Assembly (NCBI GenBank): GCA_040219275.1
Contig: JAVJSU010000038.1
Span: forward strand, 1 to 64,000
DNA: 64,000 nucleotides
From: JAVJSU01 sp040219275
GTDB taxonomy: Bacteria > Chloroflexota > Anaerolineae > Aggregatilineales > Phototrophicaceae
Direction of reading: 5' to 3'
Below the pieces are notes generated by a model that worked only from the letters and a program-made list of their open reading frames with translations, ran no database searches and was not told the origin of the DNA. Position numbers and translations under genes: made by a program. Below, one piece after another: positions 16,676 to 24,584 of the stretch (the stretch's first letter is position 1; each line of letters begins with the position of its first letter).

Positions 16676-17131
16676 TCAGCGACTCGTCGGTGGCGTTGTG
16701 AAAGGGTCTTTACCACCGAAATATTGCGGCGCTTCCACAAAGATGCCCGTGCCTTCCACCGCAACCCCGCCATCGGACAAAATCACCGCGCCACGGGTAT
16801 GAATTTTGCGCCCATCTTTGCGTTCCACCCTGCCTGTGATGGTCACCTCCGCGCCCAGCGGCACCGGACGCTTATAATTAAAATTCAGATTGACCGCCAA
16901 CACCCGATAGCCATTTTGCCAGCACGCCGCACCCATCGCCTCGTCGATGAGGGTCGCCAATGAACCCCCATGCGCGTGACCGGGCGGACCCTGTTTGCTG
17001 GAATCAATTTTCACCGTGCCAGTGACCGTCCCTTCGTCATCGAGATAAAATTGTGCGCCAAAGCCTGCGGGAACATCCCCAAAAACAAACGTTGATCCGC
17101 CGATGGGGTGTTTTGTGTCGCCTGTTTCCAA
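16676..17131 (-). CDS. Hotdog-fold thioesterase (PaaI-like)
   Basis: 151 residues. The motif GHAHGGSLATLIDEAMGAAC is the 4HBT/PaaI active-site helix with its aspartate/glutamate, followed by the strand VNLNFNYKRPVPLG. It probably hydrolyses an acyl-CoA thioester in the cytosol. A TTG start is used, with GAAGGA about 9 bases upstream. A second family member with a similar HGG motif is at 62105-62596. Confidence 0.82.
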   Translation of the reverse strand: METGDTKHPIGGSTFVFGDVPAGFGAQFYLDDEGTVTGTVKIDSSKQGPPGHAHGGSLATLIDEAMGAACWQNGYRVLAVNLNFNYKRPVPLGAEVTITGRVERKDGRKIHTRGAVILSDGGVAVEGTGIFVEAPQYFGGKDPFTTPPTSR

Positions 17132-17176
17132 AATGAATTTCCTTCAATAGTGTTGAATAAAATGTCTATTATGATG

Positions 17177-17203
17177 AGGGCAACCTGGCAGATTGCCCCT
17201 ACA
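17177..17203 (-). repeat. GTAGGGGC palindromic repeat
   Basis: On the minus strand this begins GTAGGGGCAATC and closes with GGTTGCCCTC, a short hairpin of the same type as the more perfect element at 23039-23065. It lies 13 bases from the end of the lipoprotein gene, in its 5'-to-3' path, and 45 bp before the thioesterase start. Confidence 0.6.
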
Positions 17204-17215
17204 TCGTGATGATAT

Positions 17216-18520
17216 TTACTGCACCCAATTGATGGCGGTGTTGCCTGTCGGAACGGTGATGTCCGTGATTTGACCGTCAATAGTGGCGATGTACTGCCGT
17301 CCTTGCATCTCGACGATGACACCACTCCGGTCAGGACTCCACTCCACGCGTTCAGGGAATCCAGTGCCGATGGGTTCAGTCAGCGGGTTACCGTTCATGT
17401 CATACAGGGCAACCGCTTGATTAGCAGTCGGCGCACCGAGCGCGATAATATCCCCGTTCGGGCGCTCCACCGCCCAGCCCATCCACAGCCCATTCTGGCT
17501 AGCCGGATAAACAACCTCTTGCGGGGTGCCATCTGCGCTCAACCACATCACGTTCACCGTGCCATCCGGCGCACTCCCGCTAGCAAGAATACGTCCATCC
17601 GCGCCCCATGTGCCATAATCATAAAGCCAGATCGGCGGGCGCATATCGCGGATGCGCTCGAAGCGGGTAATTTGCATGGCGATGATACCACGCCGATTAT
17701 GCTGGGGCAGATTGACATTCACGAGGATGGTATTGCTATCCGGTGACCAATAAATTTCACGGCTCGTCCATTGACGGATCGAGATCGGGTCTTGCGGACT
17801 CGGCTGGACGATATTACAGCCGATGAAGCCCTCAAACGGACAATCGACGATGAGTTGCAACGGACCGAACTGCCCCGGCTCAAAATACCACACGCCATCG
17901 CTAGCCTGTTGCTCCGCACGGACGATAAACGCCAGATATTGCCCGCTCGGTGACCATGCGGCAACACGGGCGGCGGCGTTATTCGTCTCCAACGAGGTCA
18001 CATCAAATTGAGTATACGGACTCTGGTCAATACGATAGGCATTTTGCCCGTTCGTTCCGGTAATAAACAGCATCCCGCTGGAATTAATCACCGCGAAGGT
18101 ATCTTGCGAAACGGGATTCTGCGCGTAATACATCGTCGGCAACGGGAGCAGGTTTAAGCCGTCACCGTTGACTCCGCCATCCACGCGCAGGGAAAAAGCA
18201 TGTTCGCCCTGTCCGGGAACATCAAGCACGGGTGAGTTAAATTGCACGGACTGTTGCGATGTTGTGTCTGTATTGCCGGACGAGGTATTTCCGCTGGAAT
18301 TGTTCGCACCATTATTGAGTGGCGGGAGCGCAGTGGGCGCATCAGGGAAGGGTGTGCGAGTCGGTTGAACAGACTGAACTTCTGCCGTTTCTTCGATCTC
18401 TAGTATTTCCGGCGTATCTGCGGGTAAAGATTGTTCGTTATTCTCAGGTGTACCGGTCAAATTACAACCCGCCAAAATCATCAGACCCGCCAAATACACC
18501 ATAATTATTAATTTACGCAT
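17216..18520 (-). CDS. TolB-like beta-propeller lipoprotein
   Basis: 434 residues. A type II signal peptide ends in LAGC with the lipidated Cys near residue 19 (MRKLIIMVYLAGLMILAGC). A Thr/Pro/Asn/Ser-rich spacer (to about residue 95) is followed by WD/TolB-like strands such as AAWSPSGQYLAFIV, REIYWSPDSNTILVN and VEWSPDRSGVIVEM. It is surface-anchored outside the membrane. Ligand unknown. GTAAGAG precedes the ATG. Confidence 0.82.
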   Translation of the reverse strand: MRKLIIMVYLAGLMILAGCNLTGTPENNEQSLPADTPEILEIEETAEVQSVQPTRTPFPDAPTALPPLNNGANNSSGNTSSGNTDTTSQQSVQFNSPVLDVPGQGEHAFSLRVDGGVNGDGLNLLPLPTMYYAQNPVSQDTFAVINSSGMLFITGTNGQNAYRIDQSPYTQFDVTSLETNNAAARVAAWSPSGQYLAFIVRAEQQASDGVWYFEPGQFGPLQLIVDCPFEGFIGCNIVQPSPQDPISIRQWTSREIYWSPDSNTILVNVNLPQHNRRGIIAMQITRFERIRDMRPPIWLYDYGTWGADGRILASGSAPDGTVNVMWLSADGTPQEVVYPASQNGLWMGWAVERPNGDIIALGAPTANQAVALYDMNGNPLTEPIGTGFPERVEWSPDRSGVIVEMQGRQYIATIDGQITDITVPTGNTAINWVQ

Positions 18521-18755
18521 ACTCTTACCCTACCCCCAAATTCATCTACCAGATTACACGTCCATACTACCCCACCCATTATAACCGTTTCAGCCGCAAT
18601 CGGAATGACCGCTTACATATCTATCAGGTGATCGTCATGGTTACGTAGCGCAATCGGAAGACTCGGAATCGACACACGGCTGTGCAGTTCACACTTCTGA
18701 CACACGTTGAGTATAATGTGACACAAAATACAACCGCTATTAAGGACACGCTATT

Positions 18756-19022
18756 ATGAATACATCAACAGAAGCCGTCAAACAATTGCAAGATGCGCTG
18801 GATGCCGCCCAACGCGCTACCGATGTCATTGATAATTTACTCGCAGAGCATGATTATCAGGATGTTGCCTCATTGACCGCACAAGCCGCCGCTTCACTAC
18901 TTTCATCCGCCATCGCCTTGATGCAATCGCAGGATGAAAGCGCGATGGAATTCTTCGACATCACCGAGGATTTGATGGAAGCAGTCTATAACATCATCGA
19001 CGGTGAAATCGACGACGATTAG
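18756..19022 (+). CDS. Small acidic helical protein, unknown
   Basis: 88 residues, predicted all helical and acidic, with alanine-rich heptad-like stretches (QLQDALDAAQRATDVIDNLL) and an acidic tail (DGEIDDD). No family is recognised. The gene is flanked by 235 bp upstream, in which no clear regulatory element is seen, and 115 bp downstream. AAGGACACGCT lies before the ATG. Confidence 0.6.
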   Translation: MNTSTEAVKQLQDALDAAQRATDVIDNLLAEHDYQDVASLTAQAAASLLSSAIALMQSQDESAMEFFDITEDLMEAVYNIIDGEIDDD

Positions 19023-19137
19023 CACTACAAATCCCCTCATATTTTTTCATGTTGATTCAAACGCGTGCAACGTTCTCAGAATTGCTTACGTAAACACTAC
19101 ATCAACCATAACTTGAATCACCAGAGTGAGGGAATCA

Positions 19138-20124
19138 ATGAAAGCTATACTTTATACACAATACGGATCACCGGATGTTCTTCAATATACAGATGTAGCA
19201 AAACCAACACCACAAGCCAACGAGGTGCTGGTAAAAATTATTGCGGCATCTGCAAATCCGCTGGACTGGCACTTGATGCGGGCGGAACCCTTCTTAGCGC
19301 GTTTAGAAGCTGGCTTACGCAAACCTAAAAATCCTAAACTCGGCGCGGACATCGCAGGGATTGTTGAAGCAGTCGGCGCAAACGTTAGCGAATTCAATGT
19401 GGGCGATGCGGTCTTTGGCGATGTATCTAGCGTTGGTTTAGGCGCATTTGCGGAGTATGTCTGCGTCCCCGAAGATAAAATCGCCCTGAAACCTGCCAAC
19501 ATCACATTCGAGCAAGCCGCCGGTGTAGGGGTTGCCGGGTTTACTGCGTTGCAAGGACTCCGTGACAAAGGGGAGATTAAGGCTGGACAAAAAGTGCTCG
19601 TCAACGGTGCGTCCGGTGGTGTCGGCACATTCGCCGTGCAGATCGCCAAATCCTACGGCACAGAAGTCACCGGCGTGTGCAGTACGCGCAATCTAGACCT
19701 TGTGCGCTCCATTGGCGCAGATCATGTAATTGACTACACACAAGAAGATTTTACCCGCTCCGGTAAGACCTATGATCTGATTTTTGATGCAGTCGGCAAC
19801 CATTCCGTGTCGGATTATAAACGCGCCCTAACCCCTGATGGCATTTGTAGCATTGCCGGATTTACGACCATGCCACGCCTGCTTGAACATATGATTCTCG
19901 GTCCGTTGCGCTCCAGAAATGGTCAACGGCAGGTCGGCATCATGAAAACGGCATACTCCAACAAAGCTGATTTGCTGATCTTAAGAGAGCTACTCGAAAG
20001 CGGCAAAGTCGTCCCCGTGATTGACCGCGCCTATCCCTTAACCGAAACGGCAGATGCGATCCGCTATCTCGAAACCGCACGCGCCCGTGGCAAAGTGATT
20101 ATCAACGTGGCACCTGTGAGCTAA
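19138..20124 (+). CDS. MDR-family NAD(P)H oxidoreductase, copy 1
   Basis: 328 residues; zinc-free medium-chain dehydrogenase/reductase of the quinone reductase type. It opens MKAILYTQYGSPDVL, and the Rossmann loop is VLVNGASGGVGTFAVQIAK near residue 147. LGADIAGIVEAVG and ADHVIDYTQEDF are typical. No structural zinc cysteine cluster is present. The ATG at 19138 has GAGGGA 4-5 bases upstream, favouring it over a GTG at 19126. Its paralog lies at 22028-23023. It is followed after 3 bp by a membrane gene. Confidence 0.87.
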   Translation: MKAILYTQYGSPDVLQYTDVAKPTPQANEVLVKIIAASANPLDWHLMRAEPFLARLEAGLRKPKNPKLGADIAGIVEAVGANVSEFNVGDAVFGDVSSVGLGAFAEYVCVPEDKIALKPANITFEQAAGVGVAGFTALQGLRDKGEIKAGQKVLVNGASGGVGTFAVQIAKSYGTEVTGVCSTRNLDLVRSIGADHVIDYTQEDFTRSGKTYDLIFDAVGNHSVSDYKRALTPDGICSIAGFTTMPRLLEHMILGPLRSRNGQRQVGIMKTAYSNKADLLILRELLESGKVVPVIDRAYPLTETADAIRYLETARARGKVIINVAPVS

Positions 20125-20127
20125 AAC

Positions 20128-20559
20128 ATGACCACCAATCCATATTCAACGGTAGATCAGTCTCCAATCAACATCAGATTTAAGCTATCCGCACTATGGA
20201 TTGCCATGATGTTTATGTATGTTTTCGCTGATGTGCTGGCAGTATTTGAGCCGGGCACAGTTCAGGGACTCCTGTCAGGGACATTACATGGCGTTCAATT
20301 CACACAGGAAGTATTGTTTGGCGCGGCAATCTTGGTGAGCATTCCAAGTCTGATGGTGTTCCTATGCCTTATATTGCCTGCTCGCTGGAATCGCCGGGCA
20401 AATATCATTCTGGGGATCGTCTATGCCCTTGTCAACATGGCTAATCTGCTTTCGTTTGCAGACCCCTGGGCATACATCATCTTTTTCAACCTTGCGGAAA
20501 GTGCGATTAACTTGCTTATCGTCTGGTACGCATGGCGTTGGACGACCAGAGAGGCATAA
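20128..20559 (+). CDS. Four-helix membrane protein (DUF6326-like)
   Basis: 143 residues with four hydrophobic segments, ending in IVWYAWRWTTREA. The pattern ALWIAMMFMYVFADVLA then FEPGT is like DUF6326 proteins, which have no known function. It begins 3 bp after the stop of the MDR gene, so the two are probably one operon. Confidence 0.65.
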   Translation: MTTNPYSTVDQSPINIRFKLSALWIAMMFMYVFADVLAVFEPGTVQGLLSGTLHGVQFTQEVLFGAAILVSIPSLMVFLCLILPARWNRRANIILGIVYALVNMANLLSFADPWAYIIFFNLAESAINLLIVWYAWRWTTREA

Positions 20560-20598
20560 CCCTCCAATTTGGAGAAATCACAGGAGCTAACAACCACA

Positions 20599-21027
20599 AT
20601 GCAAAAATTTCTCACCTTAGAGTGGAACAATCGGCTGTCAATGGGCATGGGCTTACTATTTTTCTCGTTCATCACTGTTGTGGTGATTACAGGTAAGCCA
20701 GTTACATCCCAAATCTTTACACCGCTGGTATTGATCGGCTGTGTGTTCTGAATTGTGAGCGAAGGTCACCTGACCATGCGGTTCGTATGGGAGAAAAAGC
20801 AAGCAGGTGAAAAATCAGTCAATCCGGGATGCGGGCTTACCTTATTCCGGTTAGCCTATAATGCGGCGTGGTTACTCCCCATTATCATGACTTTTAATGG
20901 CAGGATTGACTACCTTACCGGCTTCACCATTTTTAGCGCAGTCTGTGTGATGCGCTTCATGGCAAATTTGTACGCGAACAATGCCCTCACGGGAGCACAA
21001 TACGATAGCTTTCTTTTACGGGCATAA
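20599..21027 (+). pseudogene. Small membrane protein split by an in-frame TGA
   Basis: One reading frame runs from MQKFLTLEWNNRLSMGMG (ATG 20599) to the stop at 21027 and is broken only by TGA at 20749-20751, after PLVLIGCVF. The frame continues directly with IVSEGHLTMRF and two further membrane segments. Joined, it gives about 142 residues of plausible membrane protein, and a TGG-to-TGA change is the simplest cause. No SECIS-like hairpin is evident. If not a pseudogene, the parts would be 50 and 90 residues, the second from a GTG at 20755. Confidence 0.65.
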
Positions 21028-21110
21028 AGCTGTAACCAGTAAACACACAGACAGGAATGTGAAAAGGCAGTAAATTAGACTGAATTTCCCTCTAAAACAA
21101 CAACACGCTT

Positions 21111-21142
21111 GCCCGATCCGCAATTAGATCGGGCTTTCTTTT
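21111..21142 (+). terminator. Rho-independent terminator
   Basis: GCCCGATC and GATCGGGC form an 8-bp stem with an 8-nt loop, followed by TTTCTTTT. It closes the MDR / membrane protein unit, just upstream of the XRE promoter. Confidence 0.88.
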
Positions 21143-21234
21143 ACAACATAATGTAAAAAATACTTGACATTATGTAAAAACAAACATACTATGTGTAAAG
21201 TTCAATTGACTATAAGTAAAAATTAACTGACAAG
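21140..21234 (+). promoter_or_regulatory. XRE-unit promoter with four 21-bp phased repeats
   Basis: TTGACA (21164-21169), a 17-bp spacer and TACTAT (21187-21192) form a good sigma-70 promoter. Units starting at 21151, 21172, 21193 and 21214, exactly 21 bp apart, begin ATGTAAAAA, ATGTAAAAA, GTGTAAAGT and AAGTAAAAA. TTGAC/CTGAC also recurs in phase at 21164, 21206 and 21227. TTTTACA/TGTAAAA is an inverted repeat at 21139-21158. The repeats probably bind the XRE protein encoded by the second gene. Confidence 0.75.
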
Positions 21235-21245
21235 AGGATAATTAC

Positions 21246-21695
21246 GTGTCCTATCAAGAAAAAAACATCACCGTTTCAATGATTAGCACCTTGCTGATCT
21301 TTGCTTACTATCTTGCGCGGATGTTTCAGCTACTCCAGCAAGACAGCATTGATCCGGCAGAAGTTTACAGTTTGTGGGGGATCATCGTCGTGTTAGGGAT
21401 CGTGGTGAATATTGCCTCGACGATCATCACGTATATCGTTTTGGAAATTTTCCACATCGTGATTAAGGGCGATCCACCCGATTCACAGGTCACCGATGAA
21501 CGCGACGAACTCATTGACTTAAAAGGAACCCGCAACACCGCCTATGTGATGGGCGCGGGAATGCTCATCTCAATGGCATCGCAGATTGTGGATATGCCTC
21601 CCCTGACGATGTTCAATCTACTCTTTTTCTTTGCGATTTTGTCCGCGATTGTTGGCGATTTCTCCCAGCTTTATTTCTATCGCAGGGGGTTTTAG
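21246..21695 (+). CDS. Four-helix membrane protein cotranscribed with XRE regulator
   Basis: 149 residues, with a GTG start and AGAGGATA upstream. There are four membrane segments, and between the second and third sits VTDERDELIDLKGTRNTAYV, a soluble loop with the DERD motif found in DUF2178-like proteins. Such proteins are commonly paired with small XRE repressors, as here: the next ATG begins one base after this stop codon. Function unknown; possibly envelope stress or signalling. Confidence 0.75.
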   Translation: MSYQEKNITVSMISTLLIFAYYLARMFQLLQQDSIDPAEVYSLWGIIVVLGIVVNIASTIITYIVLEIFHIVIKGDPPDSQVTDERDELIDLKGTRNTAYVMGAGMLISMASQIVDMPPLTMFNLLFFFAILSAIVGDFSQLYFYRRGF

Positions 21696-21696
21696 G

Positions 21697-21921
21697 ATGG
21701 GTAAGCCCATAATCAACAACAACATTCGCACCCTACGCTTTCATCATGACGAGATGACCCAACAACAATTGGCAGAAAAAGCAGGTGTGACGCGACAGAC
21801 GATTATCGCCATGGAAAAAGGCAAATACTCACCATCGCTAGAACTCGCCTTTCGGATCGCCCATATCTTCAAAACGCCCTTAGAAGAGGTATTCACTTAC
21901 GATCCGGGCGACGCATCCTGA
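21697..21921 (+). CDS. Small XRE-family regulator
   Basis: 74 residues, a single HTH_3 domain: NNIRTLRFHHDEMTQQQLAE, then VTRQTIIAMEKGKYSPSLEL and a C-terminal LEEVFTYD, as in the YgzD/YozG class. It starts one base after the stop of the membrane gene, with CAGGGGG before it. It probably binds the 21-bp phased array upstream of the pair. Confidence 0.9.
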   Translation: MGKPIINNNIRTLRFHHDEMTQQQLAEKAGVTRQTIIAMEKGKYSPSLELAFRIAHIFKTPLEEVFTYDPGDAS

Positions 21922-22027
21922 CCGGTAAAACGAAAACGCGCAGTCACACCCAACCTTAGTTTGTTCGCTTATCACAATATCGACTATTCAAAAACTGACC
22001 AAATCAACCCGAATCTGGAGAAAAATC

Positions 22028-23023
22028 ATGAAAGCAATTGTCTACACTGAATACGGCTCACCGGATGTCCTTCACCTCAAAGCCGTTGAAAAACCGACCC
22101 CCAAAGACAACGAAGTGCTCATCAAAATTCGGGCGACATCCGTCAATTTTGGCGATACACTGGCGCGTAATTTTAAGGCAATCACCTTCCGAACCTTCAC
22201 CATGCCTGCGCCCCTGCTGATCCCGACGAAAATCATGTTTGGCATTCGCAAGCCCAAGATACGAATTCTCGGTGCAGAATTTGCAGGCGATATTGAAGCG
22301 ATTGGCAAAGATGTCACGCAATTCAAAGTTGGGGATGCCGTTTTCAGCTACACAGGTCCGAGCTTTGGCGGGAACGCGGAGTATGTTTGTGTGCCTGAAA
22401 CTGGCAATGTAGCGATAAAGCCGGAAAACCTGACTTACGAAGAAGCCTCCACTGTGCCCTATGGCGCGATAACTGCCTTGCTCCTGCTCAGGAAAGCCGC
22501 TATTAAGCCGGGACAAAAAGTCCTTATCAACGGTGCATCCGGCGCGATAGGCTCATATGCGCTACAGCTTGCCAGATATTATGGCGCGGAAGTCACCGGA
22601 GTCTGTGGCACGCAACGCATGGACTTTGTGAAAGCACTCGGCGCGGATCATGTGATTGATTACACCAGAGAGGATTTCACACAGAACGGTCAACAATACG
22701 ACCTGATTCTGGACATCCTCGGCAAGAGTTCATTTGCACGCGCTAAAGAGTCGCTCACTCCAAACGGGCGCTTCATGCTGGCGAGTTTTAAGATAAAGCA
22801 TCTGTTTCAGATGTTGTGGACATCCCGCATGAGCAGTAAAAAAGTGGTCTGTGCGATGGCGTTTGAATCACAGGACGACCTGATCGCCGTTAAAGACCTT
22901 GTGGAAGCAGGCGCGATCACCACTACAATTGATAAATCCTTCCCGCTGGAAGAAACCGCCGCCGCACATCGCTATTATGAATCCGGCGAGCGACGTGGCA
23001 ACGTGATCGTCACCATCGCCTAA
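22028..23023 (+). CDS. MDR-family NAD(P)H oxidoreductase, copy 2
   Basis: 331 residues, paralogous to 19138-20124 along its length: MKAIVYTEYGSPDVLHLKAVE, LGAEFAGDIEAIG, VLINGASGAIGSYALQLARY and ADHVIDYTREDF. It has a longer insert after residue 45 (AITFRTFTMPAPLLIPTK). There are no zinc cysteines. GGAG precedes the ATG. The XRE/membrane pair lies between the two paralogs, so the block may derive from an old duplication. Confidence 0.87.
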   Translation: MKAIVYTEYGSPDVLHLKAVEKPTPKDNEVLIKIRATSVNFGDTLARNFKAITFRTFTMPAPLLIPTKIMFGIRKPKIRILGAEFAGDIEAIGKDVTQFKVGDAVFSYTGPSFGGNAEYVCVPETGNVAIKPENLTYEEASTVPYGAITALLLLRKAAIKPGQKVLINGASGAIGSYALQLARYYGAEVTGVCGTQRMDFVKALGADHVIDYTREDFTQNGQQYDLILDILGKSSFARAKESLTPNGRFMLASFKIKHLFQMLWTSRMSSKKVVCAMAFESQDDLIAVKDLVEAGAITTTIDKSFPLEETAAAHRYYESGERRGNVIVTIA

Positions 23024-23038
23024 TGGAATTTCGTTCTC

Positions 23039-23065
23039 GTAGGGGCGCAACATGTTGCGCCCTAC
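23039..23065. repeat. GTAGGGGC palindromic repeat, near perfect
   Basis: A 27-bp near-perfect palindrome: the left arm GTAGGGGCGCAAC pairs with GTTGCGCCCTAC around AT, with one extra G. It lies 15 bp after the MDR copy 2 stop. The GTAGGGGC head is shared with the element at 17177-17203. It could also act as a transcript end. Confidence 0.75.
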
Positions 23066-23244
23066 ATTCAACTAGCCGAACACAATCCCCTCCTTTTCAC
23101 GGTTTAGCTCCGCTCCATAACATGACATAAACGATGAGCACTTGCACAGAAACTGTACACATTGGCAATGGGTGGTGCTATAGTCGTCGTTCAAAATATG
23201 ACACAGTAAACTCATAAAAAATGTTATGGGTTACCGGAGCGTGT

Positions 23245-23871
23245 ATGTATATCCCTAATTTGTATCGTGTAGATGATTTCGAGACGCTTTTCGCGTTCAT
23301 GCAAACGCATAATTTTGCGCTGGTGATTTCCAACACGGATGGCGCACCCGTCGCGACTCATTTGCCCCTCACCGTGCGCGTACAGGATGAACAGGTGATC
23401 GTGCGCGGACATTTCGCCAAGGCAAATCCGCAATGGCAAACCTTCGCCGGACAGGATGTTCTGGTCGTGTTTTCCGGTCCACACGCCTATATTTCCCCCA
23501 GGCATTATCAACAATGGGAGAGCGTGCCCACATGGAATTATGTCGCCGTTCATGCCTATGGACAGGCGGAACTTGTCACCTATGAAGACTCGCGGGAACA
23601 GTTGCAGGAGATCATTGAAGAGTTGATTGCCCTGCACGAGCCGAATTATCAACTGCGCTGGGATGATCTGTCAGATCGCTTCCGTGAAGGCATGTTACGT
23701 GGCGTGGTCGGCTTTGAACTCACCGTTAGCCGTATAGAAGGCAAGGCGAAACTCAGTCAGAACAAGCACCTCGCAGAGCAAGAATCCATCAGCGAAGAAT
23801 TGGTCAAGCTCAAAGACACAACCGCAAAGGCACTCGGCATCGAGATGAAAAAGCGCATTCACGGCGAATAA
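23245..23871 (+). CDS. PaiB-like FMN-binding regulator
   Basis: 208 residues. The start MYIPNLYRVDD and the motifs ATHLPL, GHFAKANPQW, PHAYISPRHY and VPTWNYVAVHAYG are those of PaiB / FMN_bind_2 proteins, a split-barrel flavin-binding family first described as a negative regulator of sporulation and degradative genes in Bacillus. CGGAG lies 5 bases before this ATG, so it is preferred to the one at 23221. Confidence 0.9.
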   Translation: MYIPNLYRVDDFETLFAFMQTHNFALVISNTDGAPVATHLPLTVRVQDEQVIVRGHFAKANPQWQTFAGQDVLVVFSGPHAYISPRHYQQWESVPTWNYVAVHAYGQAELVTYEDSREQLQEIIEELIALHEPNYQLRWDDLSDRFREGMLRGVVGFELTVSRIEGKAKLSQNKHLAEQESISEELVKLKDTTAKALGIEMKKRIHGE

Positions 23872-23873
23872 GA

Positions 23874-24518
23874 TTAACCTTCTGCCGTTTCGGTGAGCGC
23901 ATCCGTGCAATCGTCGGGGAAGAGGTGGGCGTATAGTGACCAGCTTTCGAAGTCGTTTGGTAAGGATAGCCAATAAGGACGGTCGTGAAGAATCATCCAG
24001 TCAATACGCATTGTCTCTGTATCCACAGAAAACAGGGTTGAATCATTAAGGTAGATAAGTGTTGAAGGGATACCACTTTCGGTAAACAGTACTTCTGGTA
24101 TTCCATAAGCATCAATGACGGTCTGCACACATAAGTCCAGAACGAAATCCATTGAAGGAACAACATCTTCGCTGTAGGGGTTCACATTGATGTCACCGAA
24201 AACGGGAAAACCATCAGCCGACGGACTACCCTCCAAAACGATGCCGGGGACTGTGCCAGCAGGAATTGAATGCAGGTGGATAACACCCGGTACACCATAG
24301 GCGATACCGTGTGACTCAAGGATCGGAATGACCTCATCACCCCGCGTCACCCCGACTTCGATGCCAAGCCAGCAGGGATTGTCGCACTCAGGACTGTAAA
24401 ACGCATCGGTGAAGAGTTGTTGAAGTTCAGGGTCAATTTCGTGCTGACTCATTTCCAGCAAGTTGTAATACTGGCAACCGGACAAAATCAGCAGGAGTAG
24501 AATCAAAGCGCGTTTCAT
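23874..24518 (-). CDS. Lipoprotein, unknown
   Basis: 214 residues. The signal ends in ILSGC with the lipidated cysteine near residue 15. Four or more further cysteines lie in the mature part (SPECDNPCW, LDLCVQ, PDDCTD), suggesting disulfides outside the cell. The phrase NPCWLGIEVGVTRGDEVIPIL recurs in lipoproteins of this phylum but carries no known function. It ends 2 bp from the convergent PaiB-like gene. AAGGA precedes the ATG. Confidence 0.7.
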   Translation of the reverse strand: MKRALILLLLILSGCQYYNLLEMSQHEIDPELQQLFTDAFYSPECDNPCWLGIEVGVTRGDEVIPILESHGIAYGVPGVIHLHSIPAGTVPGIVLEGSPSADGFPVFGDINVNPYSEDVVPSMDFVLDLCVQTVIDAYGIPEVLFTESGIPSTLIYLNDSTLFSVDTETMRIDWMILHDRPYWLSLPNDFESWSLYAHLFPDDCTDALTETAEG

Positions 24519-24540
24519 GCGAGGTATCCTTAACGATCAC

Positions 24541-24573
24541 GGTGGAGCTATACAGTTCGTGTATAGCTCCACC
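24541..24573. terminator. Hairpin downstream of asnS
   Basis: GGTGGAGCTATAC and GTATAGCTCCACC form a perfect 13-bp stem with a 7-nt loop, 11 bp past the asnS stop. There is no U-tract on the minus strand, so it may stabilise the 3' end rather than terminate. Confidence 0.6.
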
Positions 24574-24584
24574 AAAACGATAGC

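Noticed and set aside
20749..20751. Selenocysteine codon
   Set aside because: No SECIS-like hairpin follows and the context is a membrane segment, where a Trp-to-stop change is simpler.
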